From the NCBI GenBank assembly GCA_035236585.1, contig CP141137.1, forward strand, positions 44,600,057 through 44,664,056: 64,000 bases of DNA. Direction: 5' to 3'. The notes below the pieces were generated by a model, which saw nothing but the letters and a program-made list of their open reading frames with translations, did no database searches and had not been told where the DNA came from. The position numbers and the translations under genes were made by a program. This document shows, piece by piece, positions 1-13,027 of this stretch. The stretch is from Warburgia ugandensis. Its lineage: Eukaryota > Streptophyta > Magnoliopsida > Canellales > Canellaceae. Position 1 is the first letter of the stretch; every line of letters begins with the position of its first letter.

Positions 1-313
1 GTCAATTCAACTTTAAGATTAAAAAAAAAAGGACGGTTATTAAGACCTGTCTTATATTATTTTATATAAGATGGTTCCGGAAAAATGTCTTATATTATTA
101 GAGTAATATAAGATGGTTCTGGGTAACCATCTTATATTTCTTCAATAATATAGGGCAGTTCTTATGAACTATCTTATATTAATCTAATAATATAAGAAGG
201 CTTTCTAGAACCGTCTTATATGTTTATAGTATATAAGACGAGTAACTATAACCGCCTTATATAAATTTTATATAAGATGATTGCCATCTTATAAAGCCCC
301 AATTTTAGTAGTG
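1..313. mobile_element. Right end of a CACTA (En/Spm) transposon, cut by window edge
   Basis: The segment ends at 313 in a terminal motif whose reverse complement reads CACTACTAAAATTGGGG, which is the CACTA-type terminus. Inward of it are short subterminal dyads of the form ATAAGATGGTT...AACCATCTTAT (about 35-280), the usual subterminal arrangement of CACTA elements. An almost identical end lies at 47590-47922. The left end and any genes lie outside the window. Confidence 0.75.
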
Positions 314-3126
314 TATTTCAAAAAGGGTGTCATGAACACCTCCAGCGGTTATTTTTCTACCACAACAATTGAGAAAAATAGATGCCTCTTTGGGCAGAGA
401 TACTTACCACCTTTGGTGGTTAAAGGTCAGGAGGCCAAACCCATACAACCTCTTAACATAGTGCCCACCATGCTCATTAGCCTGAACAAACATATGTCTT
501 AATCCAAATTTCATTAAATCATATATCGTCTATCTCATGAAAAACCATGCATTTCCTTGAATCATCTCAAAGCATGGGATTGATGCAACTTTAAGTATAA
601 TCATTTCTTTTAAAAACACACAACTACATGTAATAAAATCATCAACATCATTTTCATTTTCCATATAAAATTATGCATCATGGTTATGAAAGTACATATT
701 CATAAATCACGTGTCTCATTGCAAATATTGCATACTTCTAAATCTAAAATAATGCAACATGACAAAATATGACTTTTATGATAGTCAAGTAGCCTCAAAT
801 CAAAAGCATGATAATCAAATGATTTGATTATTTAAAATCTACATATCTTAGTAAAGTGAATGGCATGCTCAAAATCCCAATGACAAATAGATGTTAAAAC
901 TCCTTACCTCAAACAAGGTTATCCCAATCCTCAAAATGATGAATAAGCATAGTTCGTATCAATTAGCATCTTTGTCAACACATACAATGTCATTATCTTA
1001 TATACGATTTCCTAATTGAGACCTATTTGAGCCTTTGATCCCCATTAACATGGTGATCCTGCCTTTGCCAATTTTTATCATGCATATTACTTTTCATTTT
1101 TATTGAAATGTCAAATCTTGGCCGTTGATTAAAGATCAACGGTCTAGATCATCTAATTGCCCTCAATTCCTATTAATCTCTGGCTTATAGATAGTTTTCA
1201 TATTTCAATGTTTTATCTATTGATCCGAGAGTTAGATTAAATACTGATCAATTAGATCAATAGTTCCAAGTCATCCTGATATCAAATCTTTGAATCTAGG
1301 ATCATTAGAACAATCTCACTGCTAAATTAATTTAATTAATAATATAAATAGCCCAATTGTTCTTCTAAGGTTTAATCCATTCTAATATAGTTTATTTTCT
1401 AATTTTTCTATAATTTATTAGGCATAACTAAGATAAAAAAAAATGAAATTTAATTAATTTAAATAAGACTAGGTAGTAGTCTACCTCTGATCGCTTAAAC
1501 CCATGTAAGATGTTGTGCCTGATGTGGCCTGATCGGGTTTGATAAAAGAAATTTAGAGAATGAACGGGTTAGATCAAGTGCTAGATCTATGATCAAATCT
1601 AAATGGAAGCTTAGATTGGTGGTTAATCTAGGTATTAGGTAGTTGATCATGAGTTAGATAATCTTAAAAGGATGGATCAGGTGCATATCTTACATATAGT
1701 GGCTAATGGACGGTAAGATTGTGATAAAAGGGTCAGATCAATCACAAATCTGTAATTTCAGGATTGAATAATGGTTGGATCATATGAGGGTTTGTGGATT
1801 TGATCACGGATGGGACATTAGGTGATAGATCATGGGTTAGATGATGATGTATGTTTAGATCTAATTTTGCTTAATCAAATATATGGTTTTCATTCTATTC
1901 GATGGTCTAGATCTGTATTTAAATTTATTTGGATGATTTAACTATTATATCAATCTATTTACTTTTCTAAATAATTTAATTAATCAAATTTTAAGGTCTC
2001 ATTACTTTTGAACTGATGGATCTATGTTATTCTATGATTTTTGAGTTTGGATCAATTTAAAATGTGTTCTACTCCTAAATTTTATTAGATAATTATGTCC
2101 ACGTCGTCGAGGCAAATTCAACAGATGTCTTAGATAAAAAATTGGGTTTTTATTGCTCTTTGAATTGAAAATCCACGCTTCATATAAATTTTAATGATTC
2201 AAATTGAATCTGGATCAAAATAGTGTAAAATGGCATCGCAAGGACACACCACATCGATGACACACTTCCAGGACACATGCGGGTGTGTCTCCGTCACCAA
2301 CACTCACATCCTGTCACGGCAATAAATGGCACAAGCTGCTCCTGCACGAGCGCAGTTGTGCCCAGCATGTGTGTTCTAGTGCCCGTTTGCCATGGTGCAT
2401 CCTGGGTGCAACGTCCCTCAGTGACGGAGTGCCACGATCGTCCATGTATCTGCGACTTCTCCTGGAAAGGTTGTTGCTCCCTTGCTCAATACTCTTTTCT
2501 ACGTTTAATTGAAAATCAGTCATCAAGTACACCGTAAGCACCTATAAGCTTGCCACCTAAAAGCCTGCCAGGGCCTCTCGCACCCACCCTCATCAGTTAC
2601 CCTCGTAGGCTGCCCTCTTTAGCTACTAATAAATGTCACTCGAAATAGTCACATCTACTCGAAATGGCGATTGAGTCCACTTGCAATAGTCACCGACTCC
2701 ACTCGGAATCACTTGCACCATTTACAGAGTCATCTCACCACTATTCACCAAGCTATCCTATTACTATTCATCAAGTCATCCTACTACTGTTCCCGAGTTA
2801 GCCTCCACTCGTAGTCATCGAGTCAACTCACAATAGTCACTGTATCCGCTTCCTGTAATTGTTTACCGAGTCAACTCACCATCTATTATCGAGTTCACTC
2901 CCAGCTGTCACCAAGTCTACTCACCCATATGGATATTTATGAACAATTCATTGGATGCTGATTTTGATCCCCAAGGAGTGTCCTTATCAAAGAAATAGGG
3001 TTGCAAAATTTTCATGAAAAACAGGAGTGCCCATAATAAGTACCAAGGATATACTCGTATCTAAACAAACACATGCGACTACTTTTATGGCGATTCAAAC
3101 TGTTAGTCTCTAATGCTCCATCTCAA
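314..3126. repeat. Long LTR-like dispersed repeat, family L3 (copy 1, right part)
   Basis: This block is nearly collinear with 47926-50545 and more distantly with 31200-32400. The copies stop matching just after 3126. No coding sequence was found: short open frames here are not conserved between copies. The composition resembles the long LTRs elsewhere in the window. The CACTA end at 313 sits at the same position inside the repeat as in the second copy, so the two were probably copied together. I call it LTR-like because the 35.8-kb copy carries the same stem-loop as the L1 and L2 LTRs. I see no adjacent primer-binding site. Confidence 0.6.
2640..2935. repeat. Degenerate GAGTC/ACTC-rich short-period array
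   Basis: About 290 bases are built from irregular repeats around the words GAGTC, ACTC and TCACC at roughly 20-30-base spacing. The same array recurs in the other L3 copy at about 50050-50345, so it is a fixed part of the repeat. It is not a coding sequence. Confidence 0.5.
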
Positions 3127-3553
3127 TCCTGAAAGTCTTCTCCACAAGATGATCCTAATCACTTATTTATATTTTTTTTAGCGAATGGGTGATGATTAAG
3201 AATAATAGTAATTATAAAATGTTAACTTCTCACAGTATTATGAATATGTAAAGATAAGGTATTTGCCTATATTATCCTATAAACAGTATGAGATAAGACT
3301 CTTACCACTTTTAGAGGCTTATCCAAATGATGAACGTAACTTTAGAGATTTTAACGTAAGAGTATGAACACAAGTTTTAAACATGTTCCTCTCTCTCTCT
3401 CTTACTGCCCATGCCATTTCGCCTGCCAAACATAGACTACGTCAAATAGAAAAGAATAAAAAGCATGGATTAATTAGTACTGGCGGTGTAATCTCAGTCA
3501 AATGGCCAACTTGGAGGAACTTTTGGACCCGTCAGCACATATCAAAGACTCCT
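3127..3553. other. Flank of the hAT insertion, no feature seen
   Basis: Unique-looking AT-rich sequence between the L3 repeat and the hAT target duplication. A short open frame at 3383-3580 runs into the transposon terminus and is not credible as a gene. Confidence 0.4.
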
Positions 3554-3561
3554 GTTCCAAC
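3554..3561. repeat. Left 8-bp target-site duplication of the hAT element
   Basis: GTTCCAAC immediately before the TAGGGG terminus. It is identical to 16819-16826. hAT transposases make 8-bp duplications. Confidence 0.9.
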
Positions 3562-3760
3562 TAGGGGCGGCAAAATATGACACGACACGATAACACGACT
3601 CGAACCCGACACGAATTTAGCGGGTTCGGGTCGAGTCTTATCGTGTTCGTGTCATTTTCGGGTGACCCGAAAATGACACGCCAAAAATCGTGTCGTGTTC
3701 GAGTCAATGAATTTGACCCGTCGTGTCTACCTGTTTGACATGCGACCCACTCATGACCTT
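3562..3760. repeat. Left hAT terminal and subterminal region
   Basis: Starts with the terminal inverted repeat and continues with many GACACG/CGTGTC words in both orientations. The right end (16588-16818) has the same make-up. Such subterminal words are where hAT transposases bind in the Ac family; here this is inferred from repetition and position only. Confidence 0.7.
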
Positions 3761-3779
3761 ATTACCTTAACACTTGAAA

Positions 3780-4072
3780 ATATAGGACGGTTCATGAGTA
3801 ACCGTCCTATATTAGTATTTATATTATATAGGACGGTTACTTACAAACCGTCCTATATTAGTAGTTATAAATATAATATAACTTATATATAGGACGACTA
3901 TTCACAAACCATCCTATATTACTAGTTATATATATATATATATATATATAGGACGGCTATTAACAAACCGTCCTATATTACTAGTTATATAGGACGGCTA
4001 TTCACAAACCGTCCTATATTACTATTTATATAGGACGGCTATTCACTAACCGTCCTATATTACTAAGTTATA
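3780..4072. repeat. Palindromic array 1 (six units)
   Basis: Six units of about 30 bases, each a dyad of the form ATAGGACGG(T/C)T...AACCGTCCTAT, separated by AT-rich spacers including a TA microsatellite near 3930-3950. Each unit can fold into a roughly 12-bp stem. The array lies just inside the left hAT subterminal region and mirrors the array at 16223-16475. Confidence 0.8.
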
Positions 4073-5160
4073 TTGGAGAATGGAGGGTTCTTCTAGAGCC
4101 ACTATTAAGAGTTAATGAGTTATTCTCACACATATACTATAAAGATATTCTCAGAGGAACAGCTTCTTCCAGGTTCTCGTTCGGGTGCATCTTAGAGAAT
4201 ATGAAAAGAAAGCAAAGACATGAGAGTGACAAACTATAAACAGGAATTCACAAAATATAATCCAGAAATCTGTGATTCAAGATCTGAATGAAGCAGGATT
4301 TCCTGAAATGTAAGCCGAAGCAACTTGACCTTCCAGTTTGCAAGCTTCTGATAAAACACATTTGATTGGCAACAGATAAGTGAAAGCTTGCAAACATGAT
4401 ATAATTACAACTAGTGGAACTTCCTCATCCCTCTTTCTATTCACACAAATAATTGTGTTCCGATTGTCAGAAACTTGGTAGCTTAGAATCATGGGCTCCA
4501 ATCATCACAATTGCCCAACATATCAATCACTTAGCACCATCTCCATGACTATATCATTCCAATTGTCAATAGGCCCGTGTGCACCAATGCAGACAATCAT
4601 TCTGAACTTTGGCATTTTTAATTTTATCCTCATTCCTCAGCAAATGAATGAAATTGCCTGTATAGGCAGGGATGTCCATCAGGTCTCCATTCAAAACACC
4701 AACTTCACAATCACATCATTGAAATTTGAAAGTTTTTTGGTATCATATTCATATGAATCATATCTACAACTTCAGTATATATCAGTAATTTCAATCATCA
4801 ACCTCCATTCCATATATGACTCCTTCTCCAATACATGATACAATACATGATATGATATCAACCACCCATACTGTATTTGTAGATTGTATGTACATACATG
4901 ATACAATACAACCCATCTGCTGATCTAAGCCATCATTGAAAATTGATGATTAACCCATCTGCTGATCAAAACACCAACTTCACAATCACATCATTGAAAT
5001 TTGAAAGTTTGAAACAAAGAAAGCACATACATTGATACAGTGTACTTCAATAAAAATAAAAATAGAACACATTCATTGAAATGAACTGATCTTTGTATTA
5101 TATTTGAGTAAAATGTATATACATGAATGATAATATACATTCATTTACAATTTTACATCA
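4073..5160. other. Non-coding interior of the hAT element, left of the Ulp1-like gene
   Basis: No supported gene. 4491-4838 is open on the plus strand but has no recognisable protein features and lies beyond the end of the minus-strand gene. A sentence-length segment near 4675-4735 is partly repeated at 4965-5010, indicating small local duplications. Confidence 0.4.
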
Positions 5161-5165
5161 CTGAA

Positions 5166-8100
5166 CTACAAATTAAAAATCATAATATGATCTGTCCATT
5201 CCATTCTAATATCATCTAGATCCAACTGGGAGTAACTCTTGGTTCCAAAATCCACCTACAAGAAACATATAATAACTTAGTTCAGAGATTAGACATGTAA
5301 TCTTGAATTAAGTCAGGAAATATACAAATCAAAAGTGCAACTTTGGTCAGTAAGTCTAAGTGTTACCTTTCTCAATTGTGAGACTGAAACTCCATTGCGA
5401 ATGAGGGTTCTCATGTATCTAAGAACATAATATCCACACTCCCAATCTGATTTTTGTTGAGGGCACTGCAAAACAATGCCACCAAAGACAACATAAAAGT
5501 TTCAAAATATAATTTCCAACAAGTTCAGGTTTAAAATTATATGAAAGAGTCTAAAGAGCAGTAATTAGTAAACTGTACCTTGGCCTTCTTCCAGTTGAGT
5601 TTTGGTGGGTGGTGAATGCCTTCCCTCTCAGCCCATTTATACCATGCTCTACACACATATAATTGAAAAGCATTAGATTATGAATATTATTATAGTTGCC
5701 AGGTGAGTAGTTATATTATAATAAAAAGAATAATAAAGACTTACTTGTTTATAATTTCCATAAGGTGTTCCCGAATGTGTGCTCCACATGAATAAAAAAA
5801 AATTGCATGGCCACCATGCACATCCAAAGCTAGCAACATCCAATGGGACCTATAAAAATAATAGTTCAATTGAATTTTCTCTAATCTTAACTGATGTAGT
5901 ATTCATGTGTATGAAACTATGAATTGTGAAATTAAAATGGCATAATTAAGCAACCTATGTTACAACGTACCTGCTATTGTAGGGAATCAGTAATGCTTGC
6001 CCCTTCGCACAAGTCATGAGACCAAGAATGATATCTTCACTTTGTTTGTCCTTAGGCAAATGGGCCAATTGAAAGACAAGAGAAGGGTCAAGGAACTTGT
6101 AAATGTCCTTGACCTCTAGTCTATGCAAGCTATCATGCAAATACCTGCATTTGAAATTTGGGTTAATGTCAAATAATTATTAAGTTTTATTAAAAAAGCA
6201 AGTATTAAGTAATGTTACATTGATTGGTAAGTCTTAACTTTAATAGAGCAGTTACACGACGTACCCTATATAGACTATGATGTGCATGTACTCCAATTGA
6301 TCCATATTACATATGGCTATGAGGTCTTCCTTGAAGAGTGGAACCTCAACCACATCGTTTGAAAGCACACCTGCCTCTATCCTTACAGGGTTCATTGTAT
6401 TTGTGTTGCCTTCATTGGCCAGTCTGTACAGTACCCTTAGGAATGGAGGTGTGTTAGGTGGAACCTCCACCTGATACCTACACTGTAAATGGAATCATGT
6501 AACATTTTAGAAATTAGTAATGAATATATACAGCATATACTGATATACTAGTAGATATAAAAGAAGAAACCCAGTGAGGTAAAATTAGAATATTTTATAA
6601 TATAACAATAATAACATTGTGACTACTGACTTGTGACTTGTGAGTAGTGACTAGTGAGCACCTTACAAGTGTTTTGAACTAAAGAACTAGTACTACTGAC
6701 TTATGACTTGTGAGTAGTGACTATGGAAAAACATAGAACTAGTACTACCTGAGAAGGCTGGGATGTGGCTACACTTGCCACTATGCCAGAATTTGCCGGC
6801 AGCAAGGTTTGCTTCAATTGCCCCTTGTGCTGCTTTTCGTGATCCGATTGTCCGACATGTTGCAGACAATATTAATCAATGAACAGTTTAGGAGGACTTA
6901 AAAAAGGTAGGAGAAAATGAAGCCATGACTACAGTTAGTATATATGTACCTTGGAATTGGATATCATTGGTTTTATGTGTTTCTCTGGCCAACACACATG
7001 ATATCCAATTGCATCCCCAACAGTTTCAACATCATCCCCTTCGACTGGAAATGGAAGGGGAGCATCTGGTTGAATGGCAGTAGTGATGCACACACGCTTA
7101 GTGTGTGGAGGCATCAACTTACCATGCAAGGTGGCGGAAGTCATGGGCCGAACCTCGTACAGTGTTGCCACAGCCACATGGTTCTCAAATGTATGTAGCT
7201 GCAACATGCACTGACCCACCTGCATTTGAGAAATGACATATATATAATAATTAGTGATGTAATGTAAAGTGTAAACTAAAAACAAAAGTAAATAAGTAAC
7301 ATTGTAAAACTAAACAAGTGAATATACATACCTCACTGATTGGGAGTACTTGTTCTGCCACCTCTTCATCTGATAGAGGAGTAGGAGTAGGAGTGCAGCT
7401 ATTATTATTTCTTGCTGGTTGAACTTGAGGTTGAGCTTCAGCTTGAGGGCCGCCAACATCCTCACATGAGGTTCTTCGGCCACCTTGGAGTTCCTTCAAT
7501 AGTTGATCTTTGACCATGCTATATATCTCCACAACTGTTTGCTTCTTCCATTCTTCCAATTCTTGTAGCGTAGGAGCCTTTTGTTTGGGGAAAAATTTGG
7601 AAGGAACAACACCCTGACCTTGGCCCCTTACCCGGCCAGGGTGCTCATTCTTGTTGCCCATTGCCCTATACAGGATGTCCCCCTTTGCAGCAGTGCTGCT
7701 AAGAGTCCCTGTAGTTGCACTTTCTTCTTGTTCTTGGGTCAACTCTTCCTGCACACATAAAGATCATAACATGATAAAATCACTATTATATATATAATAT
7801 TTAAATAATATACTATGCAAGGGTATAAAAGTATAAAAGTATTTAACTAGGCAGTATGCAAATAAAGTAAAAGTATAAAACTTAAAGTCTTAAACCACTT
7901 ACAATTCTTGAAGCAATTGTTGCAGTTGTCTCGTTGGCAAAGGTCTGGGAGTTATGCCCTTTCGAATGTGCCATTTTCCATAGAATAGCACGGTCGATGG
8001 GATCCGTTGTCCCAGCCTTCTTTTGCTGTAATAAGATTATAAGAGACACTAAGTCATAGTTAATAAAAATAATAATCTAATATGATTAGAAAAATGGAAT

Positions 8101-9026
8101 GTGACATGATATACTTACTACATCTGCCTCTAATCGTGCATAGCCAACCTTTGAAAGGTGGTGCGGCGTATGGTTCTGTGCACGAGCCTTTTGTCCTTTT
8201 ATACGCTTTGCCTGGACATCAAAGTAATGTGATCAAAGATTCAAAATACAATAAATTATAATAATTACAAGACTCAAAATTTAGCTTGGCTAGTTCAAGT
8301 TGTGATTACCTCAAAATCAGGAGATAGCCTATACTGTACAAATTGATTCCATGCTTCCTGGTTAATGAAGCAGGAATACAACTGAGGGACCATGTGAAGC
8401 GTAGAAGGATCATGAGAATTTGGAAGTATGTACTTCCTTGCAAGCTCACTCTTCCATTTCCTCCAAGCTTCACCAGCTCCTAGCAAGGCTTGCTTCTTGC
8501 ACTCATCAGATACGTCAAAGGCAGACTACAAAACAAAAGAAGAAGCATGTTAAAGTGACTAACTAGTGAGTATTGCAGCAACTTTGTGTATCTTATCGTG
8601 ATTCATATGCAAACAAAAACAAAACATATAAATATAAAGGACATATTATGTTATATGTAGGAAGAATTTACATACCTTGACCATTTCCCATACTGAATCT
8701 TTGACTTGTGGAGATACATGTCTCCAATCAGTCACTGATACTGGCACAAGTCTTCTAACAGTGCAACATATGAAGCTAGCATAGGCATGTGCAACACCAC
8801 CAATCGGTTGGCCTTTAGTGTTGAATTGTACTGTTTCTTTTATTCCAACTGAGGTTCTCTTATTTATATGTTCCATTTGCGTTGGGCCCCTCCCCCTGAC
8901 CTTTCTCTTGACACTGACCACCGGTGGTGTTACTGATGGACATGTGCTTGATAGCCTTGATTGTTCTGCTTCTGTGTATTGTAATTGTTCTACTTGTACC
9001 TCTCCTACCTCTTCTACTTGCTCCAT
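5166..9026 (-). CDS. CACTA-type TNP transposase-associated protein with Ulp1-like protease domain (multi-exon)
   Basis: A gene of about 13 exons can be traced by eye on the minus strand from ATG 9026 to a stop at 5166-5168. The N-terminal exon (to about 8670) has the basic GPTQM and DWRHVS blocks seen in plant Ptta/En/Spm-type proteins. Further exons lie at about 8300-8525, 8130-8215, 7905-8030, 7330-7750 (with a LQELEEWKKQ helix), 6950-7220 (DAPLPFPVEGD...GDAIGYHVCWP block), 6750-6840 and 6260-6485. The last exons form a Ulp1/C48 cysteine-protease-like fold: HWMLLALD with the presumed catalytic His at 5843-5845, and QQKSDWECGYYV with the Cys at 5436-5438. The expected catalytic Asp, in the usual YLDSL-type motif, reads Tyr at 5792-5794. 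Such proteins are common passengers of plant CACTA and Mutator elements. Exon joins are my reading and unverified. A short homologous 3' remnant lies in the CACTA element near 45690-45790, supporting a CACTA origin. Confidence 0.7.
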
Positions 9027-9062
9027 GTTTGCTTCAAAATAAAAATGACTACAGTTAGACAA

Positions 9063-10370
9063 GAAAAGAGGAATACAATTATACAGGGATAATAAGCAGT
9101 AGCACCCTTGAAAACCATCACAAATTTTTCATTTGACAGTAGAGACTATACTGGAAGCCTCCTACAAGGTCAGATTGTTGCTCCCTCTATCTCTTCAAAC
9201 AAGCAATTATGCATGTTCCCATTTTTTGTGATGTTGGCATAGTGTCATAGCCCTAGAAGTATGCCATTCCAATATGCAGAGTGGAAAAAATTGTGATATT
9301 TTGTTTTTGTATAACATTCATTATTTGTAGCTTGATTTGGCCATTTCATTAAGTTTCCTATCTCAAAACATTCATTCCAGTCTAATAATAATTTAAAAAA
9401 TCTGTTATGTTCCTTCATCCTTTATTTTTTATTTTGGTCAACTATCACTTAATCATTCCTCTTGTTTCAACAGTTCCAACACATCAAAAATGTTGAAAAT
9501 CTGACATTGTTTGATGCATATATGAGATATGTTAATTTAGTTTTTGAGAGATTTTTCTTGATTTGGTTCTTTTTTCTAGGGCTCCCTTAAGGCAAGAAGA
9601 AATTGGGATATAAGCTGTAGCTAGTTTGTGATAAATTAGATAAAGGTAATGTTTTTTTCCATTTTGTAAAAGAAAGAACTAGTTTAATGTCTCTCTCCCT
9701 CAATCTTCTGACATCCGTCTGCTTCTTCTCTTGCTCGATGCTCTACATTTCAGCCGGAGAGTGGAGACTATTTCAAGAGATGCGGTTCTCTCGAGAACCT
9801 ATCTATCGGGATTCACCGATTCAAAGACTAATGAACTATGGGCAAAGTCGAAGACTCGGAACCTTTATAATTTATATGTTTGGTTTTTCCGTCAGAGGAA
9901 CATACATATCTGATATCTCCCATAATCCCATTCCACTTCCAGGCTTCCAGGTTCGTTTTTTTTTGCTCATCCATCTTTTTCCCAACAAACCCCGTTTCCA
10001 GACTCAAATGAAAGACAACATAAATCAAAATCGAGAAATAGGTGTTTGACAACGAAATGACAGAACAAGTTCAAGGCAAGGATCGAGAAACCGGATAGAG
10101 GTTTTTTTTTATCGATTGTGTTCTTTTATTACTTTTTACGGTTACTGTATAACAGAATCAGATACGAAATTACATTAAAGATGCAAAAAATCGTAAATAC
10201 ATACCTTTCTTTGCTTAGATCTGTGAAAGATCGAAGAGGAATGGTCGTTTTCACCTTCTCACTTCTCAGTATAGGTTGGATTGGATCGTTGGGTTGGAAC
10301 TTGGAAGATTGAAATTAGGGCTGAGAATGACCAAGGTGAAAAGTGAAAAGTGAAAACGATATATTATATG
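9063..10370. other. Upstream region of the TNP/Ulp1-like gene
   Basis: About 1.3 kb between the gene start and array 2. It is AT-rich, and small open frames at 9687-10049 and 10118-10312 have no recognisable motifs. It would hold the promoter and any leader exon of the minus-strand gene, but I cannot place a TATA box with confidence. Confidence 0.35.
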
Positions 10371-10377
10371 TATAGAA

Positions 10378-10792
10378 CCATATAGGACGGTTTTAAAATA
10401 ACCGTTCTATATAATATACTAATATAGGACGGTTATTGAATAACCGTTCTATAATATACTTAAATATAAGACGGTTTTTCAATAACCGTTCTATAATTAT
10501 AATTAAATATAGGACGGTTTTCAAATAACCGTTCTATAATATACTTAAATATAGGACGGTTTTCAAATAACCGTTCTATAATATACTTAAATATAGGACG
10601 GTTTTCAAATAACCGTTCTATAACATAATCAAATATAGGACGGTTTTCAAATAACCGTTCTATAATATATTAAATATAGGACGGTTTCAAAATAACCGTT
10701 CTATAATATATTTAAATATAGGATAGTTTTAAAATAACTGTCCTATAATATATTTAAATATAGGATGGTTTGTTTATAACCATCTATATATT
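10378..10792. repeat. Palindromic array 2 (about ten units)
   Basis: About ten units of ATAGGACGGTTTT...AATAACCGTTCTATA repeat at a near-constant 41-44-base spacing. Units 4 to 7 are almost identical in sequence, implying recent tandem amplification. This array lies upstream of the TNP/Ulp1-like gene and is the largest of the four. Confidence 0.8.
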
Positions 10793-10814
10793 GAAATATA
10801 GGAGTTGTATAAGC

Positions 10815-11585
10815 TATAAGAGTTATGTATTTAATTAATCTTAGTTGATGATGTCCTTAAATAAAACTAGTCATTAAGTATAGAGTGGAGAAAGAGTTAT
10901 GTAATTAACTCATCTTAATTTCCTTAAGTTAAGGATGACTGGATGAGCTTAAAAAGACAGAGCAATAGCATATAGGCATATATCATATATGTATTATGTT
11001 CATCTCACTATCTCAGGCTCAGACTTCTCAGTTGAGTTGAGTTACTTGAGTATCTATCAGCTTAAAAGCAAAGTTATGTTACTTATGTAAGTAACTCATA
11101 CTATCATATTCAATTCAACATAGTTGTTGAGGTTGAGGTCAGGGGAGGATGAGTAAAGTTGGTGTTAATTATGTATATAATGTATTTAACTCATCTGATG
11201 ATCTCACTTGAGGATCATCTTAAAAAAGCAAAGTTATGTAAGTAACTCATACTCAATTCAAAAGTTGTTGAATGTTGATGATAACATTGATAAATGATAA
11301 TAAGTAAAGAAAGAGAAAGAATCATGTAATTAACTCATTAGGTAAGAATGACTGAACTGAACTAGAATAGAAATAGTTATGTAATTAACTCAGTAGCTTG
11401 AGAATGAGTATAGAAAGAGTTGTGTAATTATCTCATTAGAGGATAATGAGTATAGTATAGGAACTAGGAAGGGTCCCAAGGGAATAGTTATTAGTTATTT
11501 AGTTATGTAACATTGTAATTAACTCATTAGGTGAGGTGAGAATGTGAACAGAGAATAGGAGTTGTGTGTTGAATTAACACAAATG
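10815..11585. repeat. Spaced GAGTTATGTAATTAACTC dyad motifs
   Basis: Around ten copies of a dyad word close to GAGTTA-TGTAAT-TAACTC occur at irregular spacing (for example 10893-10912, 11073-11099, 11318-11340, 11371-11390, 11418-11440, near 11515-11530). It differs from the GGACGGTT palindromes of the four arrays and sits in the spacer between the two gene units. No coding sequence is seen. Confidence 0.6.
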
Positions 11586-12600
11586 TTGAATGATATTACT
11601 AAAGGAGTTACTAAATTTTACTCTACAATATCTACATGAATGATGGATCAAAGGATCATGGATGAATCATGAATGAGTTATTCCTAATCTATTATCATCA
11701 ATTGGGAGTTAGAAATGAGAAACAAATATTGAGTTATATGAGTTGGATACATGATATTCATGAATTTGATTGAAAAGAGATATATTAGATCAATTGGTTG
11801 GTGAGACATGTGAAATTAACATAAGAAAATCATTATTCATTAGCATTTATAATTTTATACAACAATATATGACAGTTAGTTAGTCTCTCTCTCACTTCAC
11901 TTTTACTTGTACAACTTACAAAACTTGGTTAACTTATCTACTAAGTGTAACTTGTAAGTTGTAACAATTGACATGTGACAATGTGTAGCTAAACTGAAAA
12001 TGGTTGATAAGAAATTGGTTATACAGTTATTTATAACTTATAGTTATAGGCTTATAGTTGGATAATTGGATTTGGGCTTACTTAACTTACATGATACAAT
12101 ACAATTATACAAAAGACAAAACAATTGCCTTAGCCAGTTAGATTAGACTCTAGATTGACTTAGTAGTTAGTATACCTAGATAATTATTAATTAGTTAAAG
12201 TTAAACCTTTATGTTCTTTTCAGTTTTCAACTTTCATTTTGTTTTCCCGCCACTACAAGTCTACAAGGGGGCCCCCCACCCCCCACCTAGGATCATCTAT
12301 CATGATTCATGACATCTAACTATCTAAGTTATCTAACAAGTAAGTTAACTTAGTTAAGTAACATTAAGGACAATAACTAGGGGCATCAAAATATTTGACA
12401 AATGATTGAAGTGTAAGTTTCAACTTTCATTAACTCCACTTGCCACTTGCCGTTTGGAATTGGAGGAAAGAAGGCTATCAGTCTTTGTCAGGCAGACTGG
12501 TCACTTGAAAAGCGAAAATCTGGCACATCACAGACTTCACAGTCACAGTCTCACAGACTCACAGTCACACTCACAGATTGGTAATGAAGGAATAAACCAT
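11586..12600. other. Spacer between the two gene units of the hAT element
   Basis: AT-rich non-coding sequence with a short run of G and C near 12268-12292. A CACTAC word at 12256 was considered as a CACTA end but has no partner. Confidence 0.4.
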
Positions 12601-12606
12601 GTGTAA

Positions 12607-12836
12607 AATAGGACGGTTAGTAATTAACCGTCCTATATTATTATGTAAAATAGGACGGTTAGTCCGGAACCGTCCTATATTATTATGTAAAATAGGACGG
12701 TTAGTCCGTAACCGTCCTATATGTTAAAGCTTACAAAAAATAAGACGGTTAGTAAGTAACCGTTCTATATTTTTAAAATATAGGACGGTTAATACATAAC
12801 CGTACTATATTTTATAAATATATATATAGGACCGTT
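12607..12836. repeat. Palindromic array 3 (five full units plus a partial one)
   Basis: Five units of ATAGGACGGTTAGT...AACCGTCCTATA followed by a decayed sixth. It lies about 190 bases upstream of the hAT transposase start codon, so it could affect that promoter as well as serve transposition. Confidence 0.8.
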
Positions 12837-13027
12837 AATACTGTAATACATAAGTAACATAACCAACGTTACCAACCCAAGGTTGAAGTTGAAGGCTTGC
12901 AGGTTTGCAGCTGCTTTTATAATTTACAATTTTACATCTGTTTGCATTTCCCTTTCCGGACTCCGGAGGACCGTAATCCAGATATCTTCTTCAAGTTCAA
13001 ACATCAACCCTTCTAAGTTCTAACACG

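Noticed and set aside
4491..4838. 115-residue open frame on the plus strand
   Set aside because: No motif or codon pattern of a gene, internally repeated with 4965-5010, and inside a transposon's non-coding part.
10378..10792. CRISPR-like regular repeat array
   Set aside because: Units are near-perfect dyads with similar short spacers at 41-44-base spacing, but the setting is a plant transposon with introns and TIRs. There is no leader or cas gene.
12256..12275. CACTACAAG word as a CACTA left end
   Set aside because: No inverted partner with a 3-bp duplication could be found to the right.
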